Shown: one piece after another, positions 6,554 to 14,599 of the stretch | Layout of the letters: each line of letters opens with the position of its first letter | How positions within the stretch are numbered: the first letter of the stretch is position 1 | IMG/VR virus record: IMGVR_UViG_3300027733_000190 | Location: 1 to 25,245 of that record | Reading direction: 5' to 3' (one strand) | Length of the DNA stretch: 25,245 nucleotides | From: a virus | Notes under the pieces: model-generated | What the model saw: the letters and a program-made list of their open reading frames with translations, nothing else | Database searches by the model: none | What the model was told of the DNA's origin: nothing | Made by a program: the position numbers and the translations under genes

Positions 6554-7279
6554 TGTTGTGCTATTTTTTTGTGTTTTTTGAGTCGATTGGAAGATACTTC
6601 CTAACTCTTTATTTGAATTATTTATCTTATAGACTTTAAAATTATCTGCAAAATTTAAACTTTCAGATACATCAACTAAGTTTTTAGCAGAAATAAATGA
6701 AACTTCTTTCAGATGGCTATAGCTTTCAGTAATCATTTGAAATTCATTTTTCAACGATTCGCTTACTGTTTGTTTTAAAATAGCTTCAGTGAAACCTGGT
6801 TCACCAACTAAGTCATATGTAAATATTCTTTGTAATGTAACACGGCCGCTTTCATTCACGGTTCCTGCTGCTCTTGAAGAGATTGATAATTGTACTCCAC
6901 CATCAAGTAGAGCTTTTGCAATTTTTCCAGTAGGAGTGTTTTCTAGGATTCTAAGTTTAATGAAGACTCTATTATCACCATCATAGTTTAATTTTTCAAT
7001 GATATGTGATGCTTCAGTTAACTTTGGTTCAAAGTGTTGTGGGTGGTCGAGTGTCCCAACTAACTGCTTCTTAGTAATCTTTTCGTTAAGATATCCAAGA
7101 TGTGGCAAGTATTCGTTCTTTTCATAAACTCTACGATTATTATTCATTTCACCGAATACTGCACAAACACCTTCTAAAACGGTACCGTTTTGTCCAGAGG
7201 ATTGTACTTGGAGTTTCTGACCGACATTCTCAATAATGAGGACAACGTTGTCACTCAACTTATTGTTTAAATTTATCAA
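5312..7279 (-). CDS. 21: Prohead protease (gp21-like) fused in frame to a prohead scaffold region (gp22-like)
   Basis: The 655-residue protein has an N-terminal protease domain (about 1-185) of the T4 gp21 / herpesvirus assemblin type: His79 in GTLDHP and the Ser134/Ser135 pair in LSISSRA are the likely catalytic residues, followed by RIFTYDLVGEPGF. After a Ser/Thr/Gln/Lys-rich linker (about 220-242) comes a helical, highly charged region typical of scaffolds, with eleven 14-residue repeats (292-445), then a C-terminal part of about 210 residues. In T4 protease and scaffold are separate genes; here one frame covers both, with a likely internal start at Met243. The start is TTG at 7277-7279: no ATG is available upstream before an in-frame stop, and the late motif lies 11 bases away. 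The major capsid gene follows directly. Confidence 0.88.
   Translation of the reverse strand: MINLNNKLSDNVVLIIENVGQKLQVQSSGQNGTVLEGVCAVFGEMNNNRRVYEKNEYLPHLGYLNEKITKKQLVGTLDHPQHFEPKLTEASHIIEKLNYDGDNRVFIKLRILENTPTGKIAKALLDGGVQLSISSRAAGTVNESGRVTLQRIFTYDLVGEPGFTEAILKQTVSESLKNEFQMITESYSHLKEVSFISAKNLVDVSESLNFADNFKVYKINNSNKELGSIFQSTQKTQKNSTTMADFVTREQMDQYSEVLKNQFSGIKKELSTQKAILESADSDTRELKLAGFVNYLAEQLEGVINYADYISNKLNESIKYTEHVAETSNNSIEYTNYVGEKLNQSINHQDYMAEKLNQSINYAEYIKENLNNSLKYQNYLAEELDKGLQYTEYVAIGTNKGIEYAEHLAENINLNREYQQYVAEKLGQTIGYTEYLAESLNEGGNTTQKRNVLGSVSKIDESTTIDSLVSKIDKVITEVNDKSSKAVLEGKYPFLKVITEAKQKAFYALDSETKHSIVETLNASVWFNEADVVNIMEAVITHKNANVPTYLKFMPAEYKQAFGSMNENEKAKIAAKSELYNIKTPYQAKYFWDELDLRGMNERIEIAKNNTKIKAQLNESQSTEGLVPVNQVVEMQRGYSQGYIEMIQRQADYRK
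5945..6406 (-). repeat. Eleven tandem 42-base (14-residue) repeats in the scaffold region
   Basis: Residues 292-445 consist of eleven consecutive 14-residue units with no gaps. The consensus is YxEYVAEKLNQSIx: an aromatic at position 1 (Tyr in nine units, Phe or His in the others), usually Tyr at 4, hydrophobics at 5, 9 and 13, Ala at 6 and Glu at 7. Fourteen residues is two heptads, so the array could form a long helix or coiled coil with a periodic tyrosine face. The units differ at the DNA level, so they are old or under selection. Confidence 0.9.
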
Positions 7280-7290
7280 AGCCTTAAATT

Positions 7291-7304
7291 TTTTTATTAT
7301 TTAT
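7291..7304 (-). promoter_or_regulatory. Late-promoter-like motif ATAAATAATAAAAA (copy b)
   Basis: On the minus strand this 14-mer lies 11 bases upstream of the TTG start of the protease-scaffold gene. It is identical to the copies before the Dps-like gene and the first baseplate gene. A short inverted repeat (CCTTAA / TTAAGG, 7282-7287 and 7304-7309) flanks it. It probably drives the protease-scaffold-capsid transcript. Confidence 0.6.
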
Positions 7305-7336
7305 TAAGGATTATATTGAAAAATTCATGGGCAATA

Positions 7337-8329
7337 TTAAATAGTGCTCAATAAGGATAAGAATGTTTCTTTTTCTTCTTTATTTAATTTGGTTGGATCT
7401 GGAGTAAGTATGTCAAACTTAATGAGATAGTCTCCAAGTATACCTGAGTCATTGAGTATTCCTTCGGAAGGTAATACAAACCTAAGATCAGTTAAGCTTC
7501 TGGGCTGATTTATTTCAGCATCATATTTTTTATTAAGGATTGTTTCAATACGAATTTTTGAGTCCTTAGTAACAACTTTATAGAGCGGAATTTCTACACG
7601 GTGAACAATAGTATTATCAACGATTTCAACTTTTTCTGGAACATCGAATCCGATCTCAACATAAAGATCTCCAAAGATCGGAACTTGTTCAATATCACCC
7701 CAAATATTTCGGCGAGTATGCACATCTTCGTTTCCAAGCTTAGCAACTCGAACCTTGGCCAAGTATCTAGAGCCTTCACGTTTGATTTGGAGGTACATCT
7801 TACGTAAACTTAATTGAATACTAATCTCTTTTTCTTCATCATCTCGAGTGTACGTAATGATTTCGCCTGCCTGTCCAGTATATCGTATCTTTTTTCGAGT
7901 ATATGTCAATTCGATCTTCTTTCCAAGCATTGCATCAGAAAGAGAGATTACTTCGCTCACAGTTATATCTAAATATGTGGTGTTTGGTGGTGGTGCGTGT
8001 GTTTTACCCTGCGAGGCTCGCCCTCGACTATTACTTGTTTCTCGAGATTGTCTAAATTGACTTGTGGAGAACTGTCCACCATATGATTTAACAAATTCGT
8101 CATAATTATATGTCGGATTTGTGCTTTGTTTTGGAGAATCATATTGTTTTCTCTTGGTTTCATCACTAAGAACTTCATATGCTTCTGCAATAGATTTGAA
8201 TTTATCCTCTGCTGTTTTATCATCCGGATTAGTGTCCGGATGGTGTTTTAGAGCCAGTGAACGATATGCCTTTTTAATCTCAGCAGTCGTTGCTGTTTTT
8301 GAAACACCTAATATCGAATAATAATCCAT
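7337..8329 (-). CDS. CbpA/DnaJ-like co-chaperone
   Basis: Residues 1-65 are a full J domain with the HPD motif (His30-Pro31-Asp32), the [12 protein letters not shown] helix and the [17 protein letters not shown] end. HPD stimulates the ATPase of an Hsp70 partner. A Ser/Gln/Arg-rich linker (about 66-115) leads to a DnaJ_C-type substrate-binding region (about 118-320) with strand-rich segments and a GDLYVEIGF motif. There is no CxxCxGxG zinc domain, which makes it the CbpA class. At 330 residues it is slightly longer than CbpA (about 306). It lies immediately upstream of the head genes, so a role in recruiting host DnaK to head assembly is plausible but inferred. It is divergent from the glycan block, with only 56 bases between them. 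Confidence 0.9.
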   Translation of the reverse strand: MDYYSILGVSKTATTAEIKKAYRSLALKHHPDTNPDDKTAEDKFKSIAEAYEVLSDETKRKQYDSPKQSTNPTYNYDEFVKSYGGQFSTSQFRQSRETSNSRGRASQGKTHAPPPNTTYLDITVSEVISLSDAMLGKKIELTYTRKKIRYTGQAGEIITYTRDDEEKEISIQLSLRKMYLQIKREGSRYLAKVRVAKLGNEDVHTRRNIWGDIEQVPIFGDLYVEIGFDVPEKVEIVDNTIVHRVEIPLYKVVTKDSKIRIETILNKKYDAEINQPRSLTDLRFVLPSEGILNDSGILGDYLIKFDILTPDPTKLNKEEKETFLSLLSTI

Positions 8330-8385
8330 TTGTCTAAACTTTTTGTCATCTATATTGTATAAAAAAAAAAGAAAAAGTTCTACGC
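8330..8385. promoter_or_regulatory. Divergent intergenic region between the dnaJ-like gene and the glycan block
   Basis: These 56 bases must hold starts for both the minus-strand co-chaperone gene and the plus-strand block of about 11 kb. They contain TATATTGTATA, an interrupted palindrome, followed by a run of ten A residues and AGAAAAAG. No exact copy of the 14-base late motif is present, so the glycan block may use a different promoter class. No clear -35/-10 pair can be named. Confidence 0.4.
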
Positions 8386-9006
8386 GTGTCTGTTTTAATT
8401 AAAAGTTTACGAGAATTTATCGGCATACATAAAGGTGAAAACATTATAGTATGCGGATGTGGCATGTCACTACTTCCATTTAAGGATGTTCATTCTAAAT
8501 ACATTACGATTGGTGTAAATGATGTTCCTGCTCTATTTCAACCGACATATTTAGTAGTAACTGATCATCCAAACCGATTTGCAATAGAGCGTCGCCGTAA
8601 ACTCGTCAATGAATCAACGGCAAAATACCTTTTTACTTGTTCCAAAGGCTGGCGGCATAAGAATCTAGTAACTTTTGAGCTTGGGTCAAAAGCAATCAGG
8701 CATCTCGATGACCCAAATCGAATTGACCATTTTGTTAATTCGCCGTATGTTGCAATTGGACTTGCATATAAGCTTGGTGCAAAGAATATTGGATTAATTG
8801 GTGTAGACTTTACCAATGGACACTTCTATAATCCAAAAGATGGAGCCCATCCTGTGATTCAAATAAATTATCTTAACAAGGTAAATTCTGCCTATACTAG
8901 TTTGAAAATTGAACTTGGAAAGCGTGGAGTTTCACTCTATAATCTTAGCCAGCAAAGTCTGGTTGAGCTACCAAAAATAACTCTCGATCAATTCGATAAG
9001 CTATGA
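8386..9006 (+). CDS. GT42/DUF115-like Rossmann protein, candidate sialyltransferase-type enzyme
   Basis: This 206-residue protein opens the glycan block with a GTG start. It begins with a Rossmann-like [14 protein letters not shown] turn and ITIGVNDV, and continues with [24 protein letters not shown], then GAHPVIQ and a C-terminal [15 protein letters not shown] strand. The order and spacing match the GT42 sialyltransferase fold (in CstII: GNGPSL, CNQF, SGVYMCAVAIALGYKEIYLSGIDF, then a catalytic His) and the related DUF115/MptE-like proteins. His in GAHP is a candidate catalytic base. The next gene is CMP-sugar synthetase-like and overlaps by four bases (ATGA), which supports a sialyltransferase-type role. 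The family call is by motif memory and could equally be a DUF115 protein of other function. Confidence 0.6.
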   Translation: MSVLIKSLREFIGIHKGENIIVCGCGMSLLPFKDVHSKYITIGVNDVPALFQPTYLVVTDHPNRFAIERRRKLVNESTAKYLFTCSKGWRHKNLVTFELGSKAIRHLDDPNRIDHFVNSPYVAIGLAYKLGAKNIGLIGVDFTNGHFYNPKDGAHPVIQINYLNKVNSAYTSLKIELGKRGVSLYNLSQQSLVELPKITLDQFDKL

Positions 9007-9647
9007 AAATAATTATTCCAGCAAGACTTGGGTCAAAGGGTTTACCTTTTAAAAATCGTACTCTTTTCGAACATACTGCGAATATCATACCTGAAAACAT
9101 AATAAGTTCAGTTATTGTAACGACAAATGATCCAGTTGTTAGTTTACAGGCAAAAGATTATGGATTTAAAGTTATTAGACGACCTGATGAACTGGCAGAA
9201 GATACTACATCTGTTCGAGATGTTCTTATGCACGCAATTAACTCAATTCATACTAAGCCGGAAGAATTAATTGTGACACTATACTTAACTTATCCCCAGC
9301 GTACTTGGGAGAATGTCGAGTCGGCTATTCAGTTTTTTCTAGAGTATTATCAACATGGTCTAACAGATTCAATGCTTTGCAAAAAAGAAGCACCGGTCCA
9401 TCCATACCTTTGTCTTCGTGAACATGGAGTAGATGGAATATTTGGAAGACAACTTGTCACACACGACTTATATCGACGCCAGGATTATCCAAAGGTCTTT
9501 GAGATAAGCCACTTTGTTTCAATATTTAAAGCGGGCAGTATATATAATCTAAACAGTAATCTTTACTGTGATACTACTATATTTTACCCAATACCCGACG
9601 TCATTGATGTCGATACACAAAAAGAACTAGACCAATTTAATGGATAA
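9003..9647 (+). CDS. neuA: CMP-nonulosonic acid cytidylyltransferase (NeuA/PseF-like)
   Basis: This enzyme would join CMP from CTP to a nonulosonic (sialic-like) acid. The 214-residue protein has the nucleotide-binding start IIPARLGSKGLPFKN (Arg8, Lys12), VIVTTNDPVVSLQAKDYGFKVIRRP, the LAEDTTSVRDVLMHA segment, and the metal-site IDVDT (Asp202, Asp204) near the C-terminus. Typical NeuA proteins are about 220-230 residues. The usual QPTSPLR segment is replaced by LYLTYPQRT (93-101), which may shift substrate choice. It overlaps the gene before by four bases and the gene after by eight, so it is translated as part of one operon. Relatives such as PseF or LegF are equally possible. Confidence 0.82.
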   Translation: MKIIIPARLGSKGLPFKNRTLFEHTANIIPENIISSVIVTTNDPVVSLQAKDYGFKVIRRPDELAEDTTSVRDVLMHAINSIHTKPEELIVTLYLTYPQRTWENVESAIQFFLEYYQHGLTDSMLCKKEAPVHPYLCLREHGVDGIFGRQLVTHDLYRRQDYPKVFEISHFVSIFKAGSIYNLNSNLYCDTTIFYPIPDVIDVDTQKELDQFNG

Positions 9648-11079
9648 TAATATTAATGTTGCAACTGAGATTAGCGACGCATCATTCCATTTTACGCGAA
9701 ACAGTGTTTTCAGCTTTGTTGAAACGAACAAGTGGTTTACTGGCACACTCTATCTCATATCTCATCAGAGTTTGCCAGTGTCAGATCGAAATATTGAGAT
9801 AGTTAGATCAATTTATCCAAAGGTTGAGGTGATTGATGTTACTGGAGATCCAATATTTGCAAAATATTCAACTGTTTCAAATCGGTCAAATACTGGTGCT
9901 GAAATTTATTCAAATCTTAGATTTACCTTATTTAATTTAGGATTATCAAAAGTATTATTCTTTTCAAGTTCAGCTCTCTTTTTTAAAGAAGTAACTGATA
10001 TTCTTTCAGCAAATGAATTTACTGCAACTCCTGGCCTAAATTTATTTTATCTAGCTCGACCGCTGGATATTTCAAAATACATAAATTCACCCACGTTAGA
10101 GAAATATATTTTAGAACAAGCAATACCGTCGACTATTATATCATACAAGTCGACTGAATTTAGTGATTCAAAATTTCATCAGTTAACTTGGAAATTAAAA
10201 GACGCACATCATATATTATTTGAGACGTTTGGCACAAATTCGACAAAATATTTTAAGATAAATCAAGTATGGTTACATAAAAACCACACAGTTTCCCAGA
10301 ACCTGTTAAAACCTAGTTCATTTACTGAAATAGTTTCACCTGAAATTCCACGAGATATTCCAACTAGAAGTAGAGTATTATTGGACGGAATCAGTATAAT
10401 TATTCCTGCATATAAAGCCAGTGAATATATTGAAGCTTGCTTAGATTCTATACGATGTTTAACAATACCTACTGAAATATTAGTCGGCGTTGATAATTGC
10501 GACTCTACTCTAATTAAATTAATTCAAATTCGAGGAAAATATCCAAATTTAAAAATATTTAGAACGACCGACTCTGTCGGGCCGTATATTATTAGAAACA
10601 GTCTAGTTGATTACATTAAATATTCAAATATCTTGTTTTTTGATGCGGATGATATTATGAAAGACTTACTATTCACCATGCTTTCAACATATAATAATGG
10701 ATCTTCTCAAATACGCTTCAAATTCACAAATTTTAAGAATGATGAAAATCCTGTCGAATCCACTGATAATCACTCAGTAACTGCACATGGAGTCTTCTTC
10801 ATACCTGCAGGATCATTTAAAAGAGTCGGTGGATTTCAACCCTGGATATGCGGTGCCGACACTGAATTTATTAAACGGTGTCAAGCAAATAGATTGCATA
10901 TTATTGAAATTAATCAGTACTTATTTTATCGTCGAATTCACAAAGCAAGTCTTACTCAAAATCCAGAGACGACTCATGGATCAAAGATTCGAAATAAGCA
11001 TTGTGCATGGATTAAACAAAATCGAGATTGGCACATCCCAATTACTAAGAAAATAACTCTACTCGAAAAAATAAATTAA
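9640..11079 (+). CDS. Two-domain glycosyltransferase: degenerate GT8-like plus GT2
   Basis: Residues 1 to about 240 look like a GT8-type domain: FTGTLYLISHQSL, an EVIDV strand and an IYSNLRFTLFNLGLSKVLFF region that in GT8 leads into the metal-binding DxD. Here the DxD position is Ser-Ser-Ser (109-111), so that site is probably dead. Residues about 250-479 are a GT2 domain: GISIIIPAYKASEYIEACLDSI, LVGVDNCDS, the DADD metal motif (335-338), and the acceptor-side RVGGF and GADTEFIKRC segments. The GT2 half looks active. The protein may be a bidomain glycan polymerase-like enzyme in which only one half transfers sugar. The start overlaps neuA by eight bases. Confidence 0.8.
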   Translation: MDNNINVATEISDASFHFTRNSVFSFVETNKWFTGTLYLISHQSLPVSDRNIEIVRSIYPKVEVIDVTGDPIFAKYSTVSNRSNTGAEIYSNLRFTLFNLGLSKVLFFSSSALFFKEVTDILSANEFTATPGLNLFYLARPLDISKYINSPTLEKYILEQAIPSTIISYKSTEFSDSKFHQLTWKLKDAHHILFETFGTNSTKYFKINQVWLHKNHTVSQNLLKPSSFTEIVSPEIPRDIPTRSRVLLDGISIIIPAYKASEYIEACLDSIRCLTIPTEILVGVDNCDSTLIKLIQIRGKYPNLKIFRTTDSVGPYIIRNSLVDYIKYSNILFFDADDIMKDLLFTMLSTYNNGSSQIRFKFTNFKNDENPVESTDNHSVTAHGVFFIPAGSFKRVGGFQPWICGADTEFIKRCQANRLHIIEINQYLFYRRIHKASLTQNPETTHGSKIRNKHCAWIKQNRDWHIPITKKITLLEKIN

Positions 11080-11081
11080 TT

Positions 11082-11681
11082 ATGAAACACATTATTATAT
11101 CGAGACTAAATTTTACTGACCGCTGCTTACTTAATAAATATTTAATTATTACAAAATCCGTTTTAATTCCGGCATTAAAATCTCAAACTCAAAAAAAATT
11201 TACTTGGGTTCTTATAATTAATAAGAACGATGAACAATATTTAAGAGAACAATTAGATTTTTCATTTGATGCGGTATATGATAATACTGGTTTTATTGAA
11301 TACGTAACACATAACAAACCTAATATTCAGACTCGACATGATTGTGATGATTGGATGTCACATAATTATGTCGACCGTATACAGACTGAATATTTACACA
11401 ATATTAAAAAATTTAATTCCTTTATTATACACGTTCAACCCACTAAATTTGATTATTTGACTGGCTCTGAAATTCATTTACCCAAATACCATGATGAGAG
11501 ATGTTCAATGTTTTTAAGTCTATGCCAATTAAATTCAATTCACCACGTTAACGAAAGAAAACATGGACAAATGTATGAAATTACTAAAAATATTATATTA
11601 TTGCCTGAAGGATATTGTAAATGGGTAATACATGGAAATAATAAATCTAAAAAAATAAGTAAAAAATGCAACAACCGATAG
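11082..11681 (+). CDS. Putative rhamnosyltransferase-family glycosyltransferase
   Basis: This 199-residue protein fits the family called putative rhamnosyl transferase (PF11316): an opening IIISRLNF strand, RCLLNKYLIITKSVLIPALK, TWVLIINKND, and the diagnostic QTRHDCDDWMSHNYVDRIQ stretch, where Asp87-Cys-Asp89-Asp90 is the likely metal/nucleotide-sugar site. The sugar donor cannot be read from sequence. The C-terminal tail is Lys/Asn-rich and overlaps the next gene by 16 bases. It starts two bases after the previous stop. Confidence 0.72.
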   Translation: MKHIIISRLNFTDRCLLNKYLIITKSVLIPALKSQTQKKFTWVLIINKNDEQYLREQLDFSFDAVYDNTGFIEYVTHNKPNIQTRHDCDDWMSHNYVDRIQTEYLHNIKKFNSFIIHVQPTKFDYLTGSEIHLPKYHDERCSMFLSLCQLNSIHHVNERKHGQMYEITKNIILLPEGYCKWVIHGNNKSKKISKKCNNR

Positions 11682-12388
11682 ATATTTGTGTAGTAACATA
11701 TAACCGACTCGCATATTTAAAAAATTGTGTATGGTCAATTATTGCCGCCACTAAAATACCATACCGACTCTTTATTATTTCAGATAATTCAAATGATGGA
11801 ACAAATGAATGGCTTCTCGAAATGAAATCATTCGGTAAAATTGATGAAGTTATCATTAATTCTGAAAATTTAGGTAGTGCTAAATCATTTAATAAGGTAA
11901 TTGAAGCAACTTCTTCTGAATACTTTGTGATGACTTGTGACGACATGTGGTTCCATAGAGGATGGGATAATGCCTGTGTTCAAATATTAAATGAATTTAA
12001 AGATTGCGGAATGGTCACCTTCTTTAACTTTCCAATTAAAGAAGGAGATACTCAACTTAAAATGGTAAATAATCATACATATTATCGTCAAGTTACAGGA
12101 TTGGGAAGCACAATAATTAACCGAAAACTGTTTGATGGTATTGGAGGATTTAATTTACCAGATGGACTTAAAATGGGATATTTTGCAAAAGAATTATGTA
12201 AAAAAGCACTATCGACTAATTTGCGTAGAAATAAACATTATTTAACAAACCCTTTTTATTCTGAACAAATGGATCGCCATAATCCTGGAAGTACTGAAAA
12301 AACTCCTCCGAAACTTTCACAAGAATATTTATATTCCGAATATAATATTCGACGCAGTGCTGAAAAAAATAAATTTAAAAATTTATGA
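11666..12388 (+). CDS. GT2-family glycosyltransferase
   Basis: This is a classic GT-A, family 2 start: DICVVTYNRLAYLKNCVWSI, then LFIISDNSNDGTNEWLL and NSENLGSAKSFNKVI. The metal motif is TCDDMW (Asp92, Asp93). The GLGSTIINRKLFDGIGGF segment and the DGLKMGYFAKE segment mark the acceptor side. At 240 residues it is a single-domain soluble enzyme without membrane segments. It overlaps the preceding gene by 16 bases and the next by four, so it is co-translated. Donor and acceptor are unknown. Confidence 0.83.
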   Translation: MQQPIDICVVTYNRLAYLKNCVWSIIAATKIPYRLFIISDNSNDGTNEWLLEMKSFGKIDEVIINSENLGSAKSFNKVIEATSSEYFVMTCDDMWFHRGWDNACVQILNEFKDCGMVTFFNFPIKEGDTQLKMVNNHTYYRQVTGLGSTIINRKLFDGIGGFNLPDGLKMGYFAKELCKKALSTNLRRNKHYLTNPFYSEQMDRHNPGSTEKTPPKLSQEYLYSEYNIRRSAEKNKFKNL

Positions 12389-13164
12389 TTTCTCAAGTTT
12401 ACATATCTCCTACTCTTGAGGCTACCTTTGGAGAAAATTTTAGAAATTTTTGGAAATTAAAAAAATATTCGAATCCTACTTCTCCTGCAATTTTTTTTGG
12501 TCTATACACTCAAGCCGATTTAGACGTCTTGACTGTACATAAGTCAAATTCAATTATTATTTGGGGCGGCGGAGATATGCGGCACGATTCTTTGAGTTAC
12601 GTATATAATATTACAACCAACGGAAATGGATTTACTCTTGCCTATCCTGGAGAATTTTCAAAAATTTTGAAGGACTATTCAATTCCTCATAAATTACTAT
12701 ATCTTCAAATAAAGAACTATTCAGAGTTTGCTTCGTGTCCATTGGGAGATAAAATATATGTTTATCGTGGAATAAAGGGAACTCGATCTAATTATTTTCA
12801 ATGGGATAATGTAATAACTCCATTAATTAAATATTTTGGAGAAAATAAAATCATATATACCGATAATTTATTAATTCCAGAGCTAATGGAAAATTTTTAC
12901 AAAAAAAGTTTTGTATATGTTAAGCCTACTCCAAAGGGAGGCTGTACTGCAATGTTTGAACTTGGACATATGGGAAGAAAAACAATAGGGATCGGTCATT
13001 CAGATCTTCCTAATTTTATTAAGTATAAAAGCATACCTCACTTAATTAAATTAATAGAGCACGAATCTAAATATATTGGTTCAATTCAAACAAATATTTC
13101 AGAAGAAACTCGTAATATTTTTTGTGGAAGAGAGTGGCTTGATTTAAACTTTTGGAAAAAATAA
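12385..13164 (+). CDS. GT-B type glycosyltransferase-like protein
   Basis: The protein (259 aa) lacks the DxD of GT-A enzymes. Its C-terminal half resembles the donor domain of GT4/GT-B enzymes: KSFVYVKPTPKGGCTAMFEL, then GRKTIGIGHSDLPNFI and an LIKLIEHES helix, with Glu192 in the usual acidic position. The N-terminal half has alternating strands (SPAIFFGLYTQADLDVL, NSIIIWGGGDMRHDS). It is smaller than typical GT4 enzymes (350-400 aa), so the N-terminal domain is reduced. It follows the GT2 gene with an ATGA overlap. Confidence 0.68.
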   Translation: MISQVYISPTLEATFGENFRNFWKLKKYSNPTSPAIFFGLYTQADLDVLTVHKSNSIIIWGGGDMRHDSLSYVYNITTNGNGFTLAYPGEFSKILKDYSIPHKLLYLQIKNYSEFASCPLGDKIYVYRGIKGTRSNYFQWDNVITPLIKYFGENKIIYTDNLLIPELMENFYKKSFVYVKPTPKGGCTAMFELGHMGRKTIGIGHSDLPNFIKYKSIPHLIKLIEHESKYIGSIQTNISEETRNIFCGREWLDLNFWKK

Positions 13165-13174
13165 AAAATATACA

Positions 13175-13957
13175 ATGGAAAATATACAAGTTGAAAATTT
13201 AGAAATTGGAAAAAATGTTATTATTTCTCCAACTGCAATTATTCGAGGACTCGATGGAAAAGCTCGCAGAGTAAAACTTGGCGATAATACATATATCGGA
13301 GATCATGTTCAAATAATAGTAGATGACTTAGAGATTGGCGATTATTGTAAAATTCACCATCATACCAATTTACATGGATATAAGCCACTCAAAATTGGTC
13401 ATAATGCTTGGATAGGGCAATATACAATTATTGATAGTATCGGCGGAACAACGATTGGTAATAATTGTGGAATCGGCGCACATTCACAATTATGGTCACA
13501 TATTTTATATGGCGACGATCTTGAAGGTTGTAATTATAATTCAAAAAAGTCTCTTATTGTTGGAAATGATTGTTGGTTCGTCGGCCACTGTATCATTTCT
13601 CCAATAACTGCAAAGGATCGGTCCATGGCATTAGTTGGAAGTGTGATAACGAAAGATATGGAAGAAAATCACATATATGGCGGATCACCAGCTAAAGACC
13701 TAACTGGAAAAATTCCTTCTCAATTTAAAGAAGTGACAATTGCTGAAAAATATAAAAAAATGATAACTTATTATCAGGAATACGGTTCGCCTACATCTAT
13801 TAAAATAATTTTAGATGATTCTGAAATACTAAGCGATAATATTTCATATTTTAATGTTAGTAATAGAACATATACTAAAAGATTAACTAGTGATGAAATT
13901 AATTTTATGAAATATCTTCTTCCAACTAAAGCAAAATTCATACCTAAAAATAATTAA
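13175..13957 (+). CDS. Left-handed beta-helix (hexapeptide) acyltransferase
   Basis: Most of the 260 residues are hexapeptide repeats: LGDNTYIGDHVQII, IGDYCKIHHHTNL, IGHNAWIGQYTII, IGNNCGIGAHSQLW, VGNDCWFVGHCII and the closing GSVITKDMEENHIYGGSPAK. This is the maltose/galactoside O-acetyltransferase superfamily, probably acting as a trimer on a sugar hydroxyl or amino group with acetyl-CoA. Histidines in HHH and GAHS are candidates for the catalytic base. A C-terminal tail of about 65 residues is extra to the family core. Next to an aminotransferase, it could N-acetylate an amino sugar, as in pseudaminic and legionaminic acid pathways. Confidence 0.85.
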   Translation: MENIQVENLEIGKNVIISPTAIIRGLDGKARRVKLGDNTYIGDHVQIIVDDLEIGDYCKIHHHTNLHGYKPLKIGHNAWIGQYTIIDSIGGTTIGNNCGIGAHSQLWSHILYGDDLEGCNYNSKKSLIVGNDCWFVGHCIISPITAKDRSMALVGSVITKDMEENHIYGGSPAKDLTGKIPSQFKEVTIAEKYKKMITYYQEYGSPTSIKIILDDSEILSDNISYFNVSNRTYTKRLTSDEINFMKYLLPTKAKFIPKNN

Positions 13958-13963
13958 TTTATT

Positions 13964-14599
13964 ATGCCAATCAAACAACACAATCCGTACAAGATCGTTC
14001 AAATGTTCGAAGAAGAACTTGCATTATATACTGGTGCAAAATATGCAATATCAGTCGATAGCTGCACAAATGCACTATTTCTTTGCTGTACATATTTAAA
14101 AGTTAAAGAAGCAATTATTCCATCAAAAACATATTTGTCAGTGCCGATGAGTATAACTCAAGCTGGAGGAGAAGTAATTTTTGACACACGCCCTGAAACA
14201 AATCACTGGATTGGAATTTATCAAATTAAACCATATCCACTATATGATTCAGCTAAAAGACTTACATCAAATATGTATATTCCAGGATCATTTATGTGTC
14301 TTTCATTTCATATTAAAAAACAATTAGGAATAGGTAAAGGTGGAATGATACTGACTGATGATTTAGCTGCAGTTGACTGGTTTAAGCGTGCTCGATATGA
14401 AGGCCGAAGCGAACGCTTCTATAAAGAAGATGATATTACATCGTTTGGCTGGAATATGTATATGACTCCGCAGGAAGCTGCACAGGGACTATGCCTATTA
14501 CAAAATTATCCAGAACATGTCGCAGATCAGGGAGAAGTAAACGGCTATCGTGATCTTACTGAATTTTCTATTTTTAAAAGCAATAGAACAATCAAGTAA
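13964..14599 (+). CDS. Short DegT/DnrJ/StrS-type sugar aminotransferase
   Basis: This is a PLP-dependent aminotransferase acting on nucleotide-linked keto sugars. Visible are the SCTNALFL segment (Ser33), Asp95 in YPLYDSAKRL, and the Schiff-base lysine Lys119 in SFHIKKQLGIGKGGMI. The SFGWNMYMTPQEAAQGLCLL segment (about 160-179) matches the conserved interface region. The protein stops at 211 residues, while the family is usually 360-400, so the C-terminal domain is missing. No remnant of it is seen downstream, so the gene appears naturally short rather than frameshifted. It sits six bases after the acyltransferase gene, which suggests amination followed by acetylation. Confidence 0.82.
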   Translation: MPIKQHNPYKIVQMFEEELALYTGAKYAISVDSCTNALFLCCTYLKVKEAIIPSKTYLSVPMSITQAGGEVIFDTRPETNHWIGIYQIKPYPLYDSAKRLTSNMYIPGSFMCLSFHIKKQLGIGKGGMILTDDLAAVDWFKRARYEGRSERFYKEDDITSFGWNMYMTPQEAAQGLCLLQNYPEHVADQGEVNGYRDLTEFSIFKSNRTIK

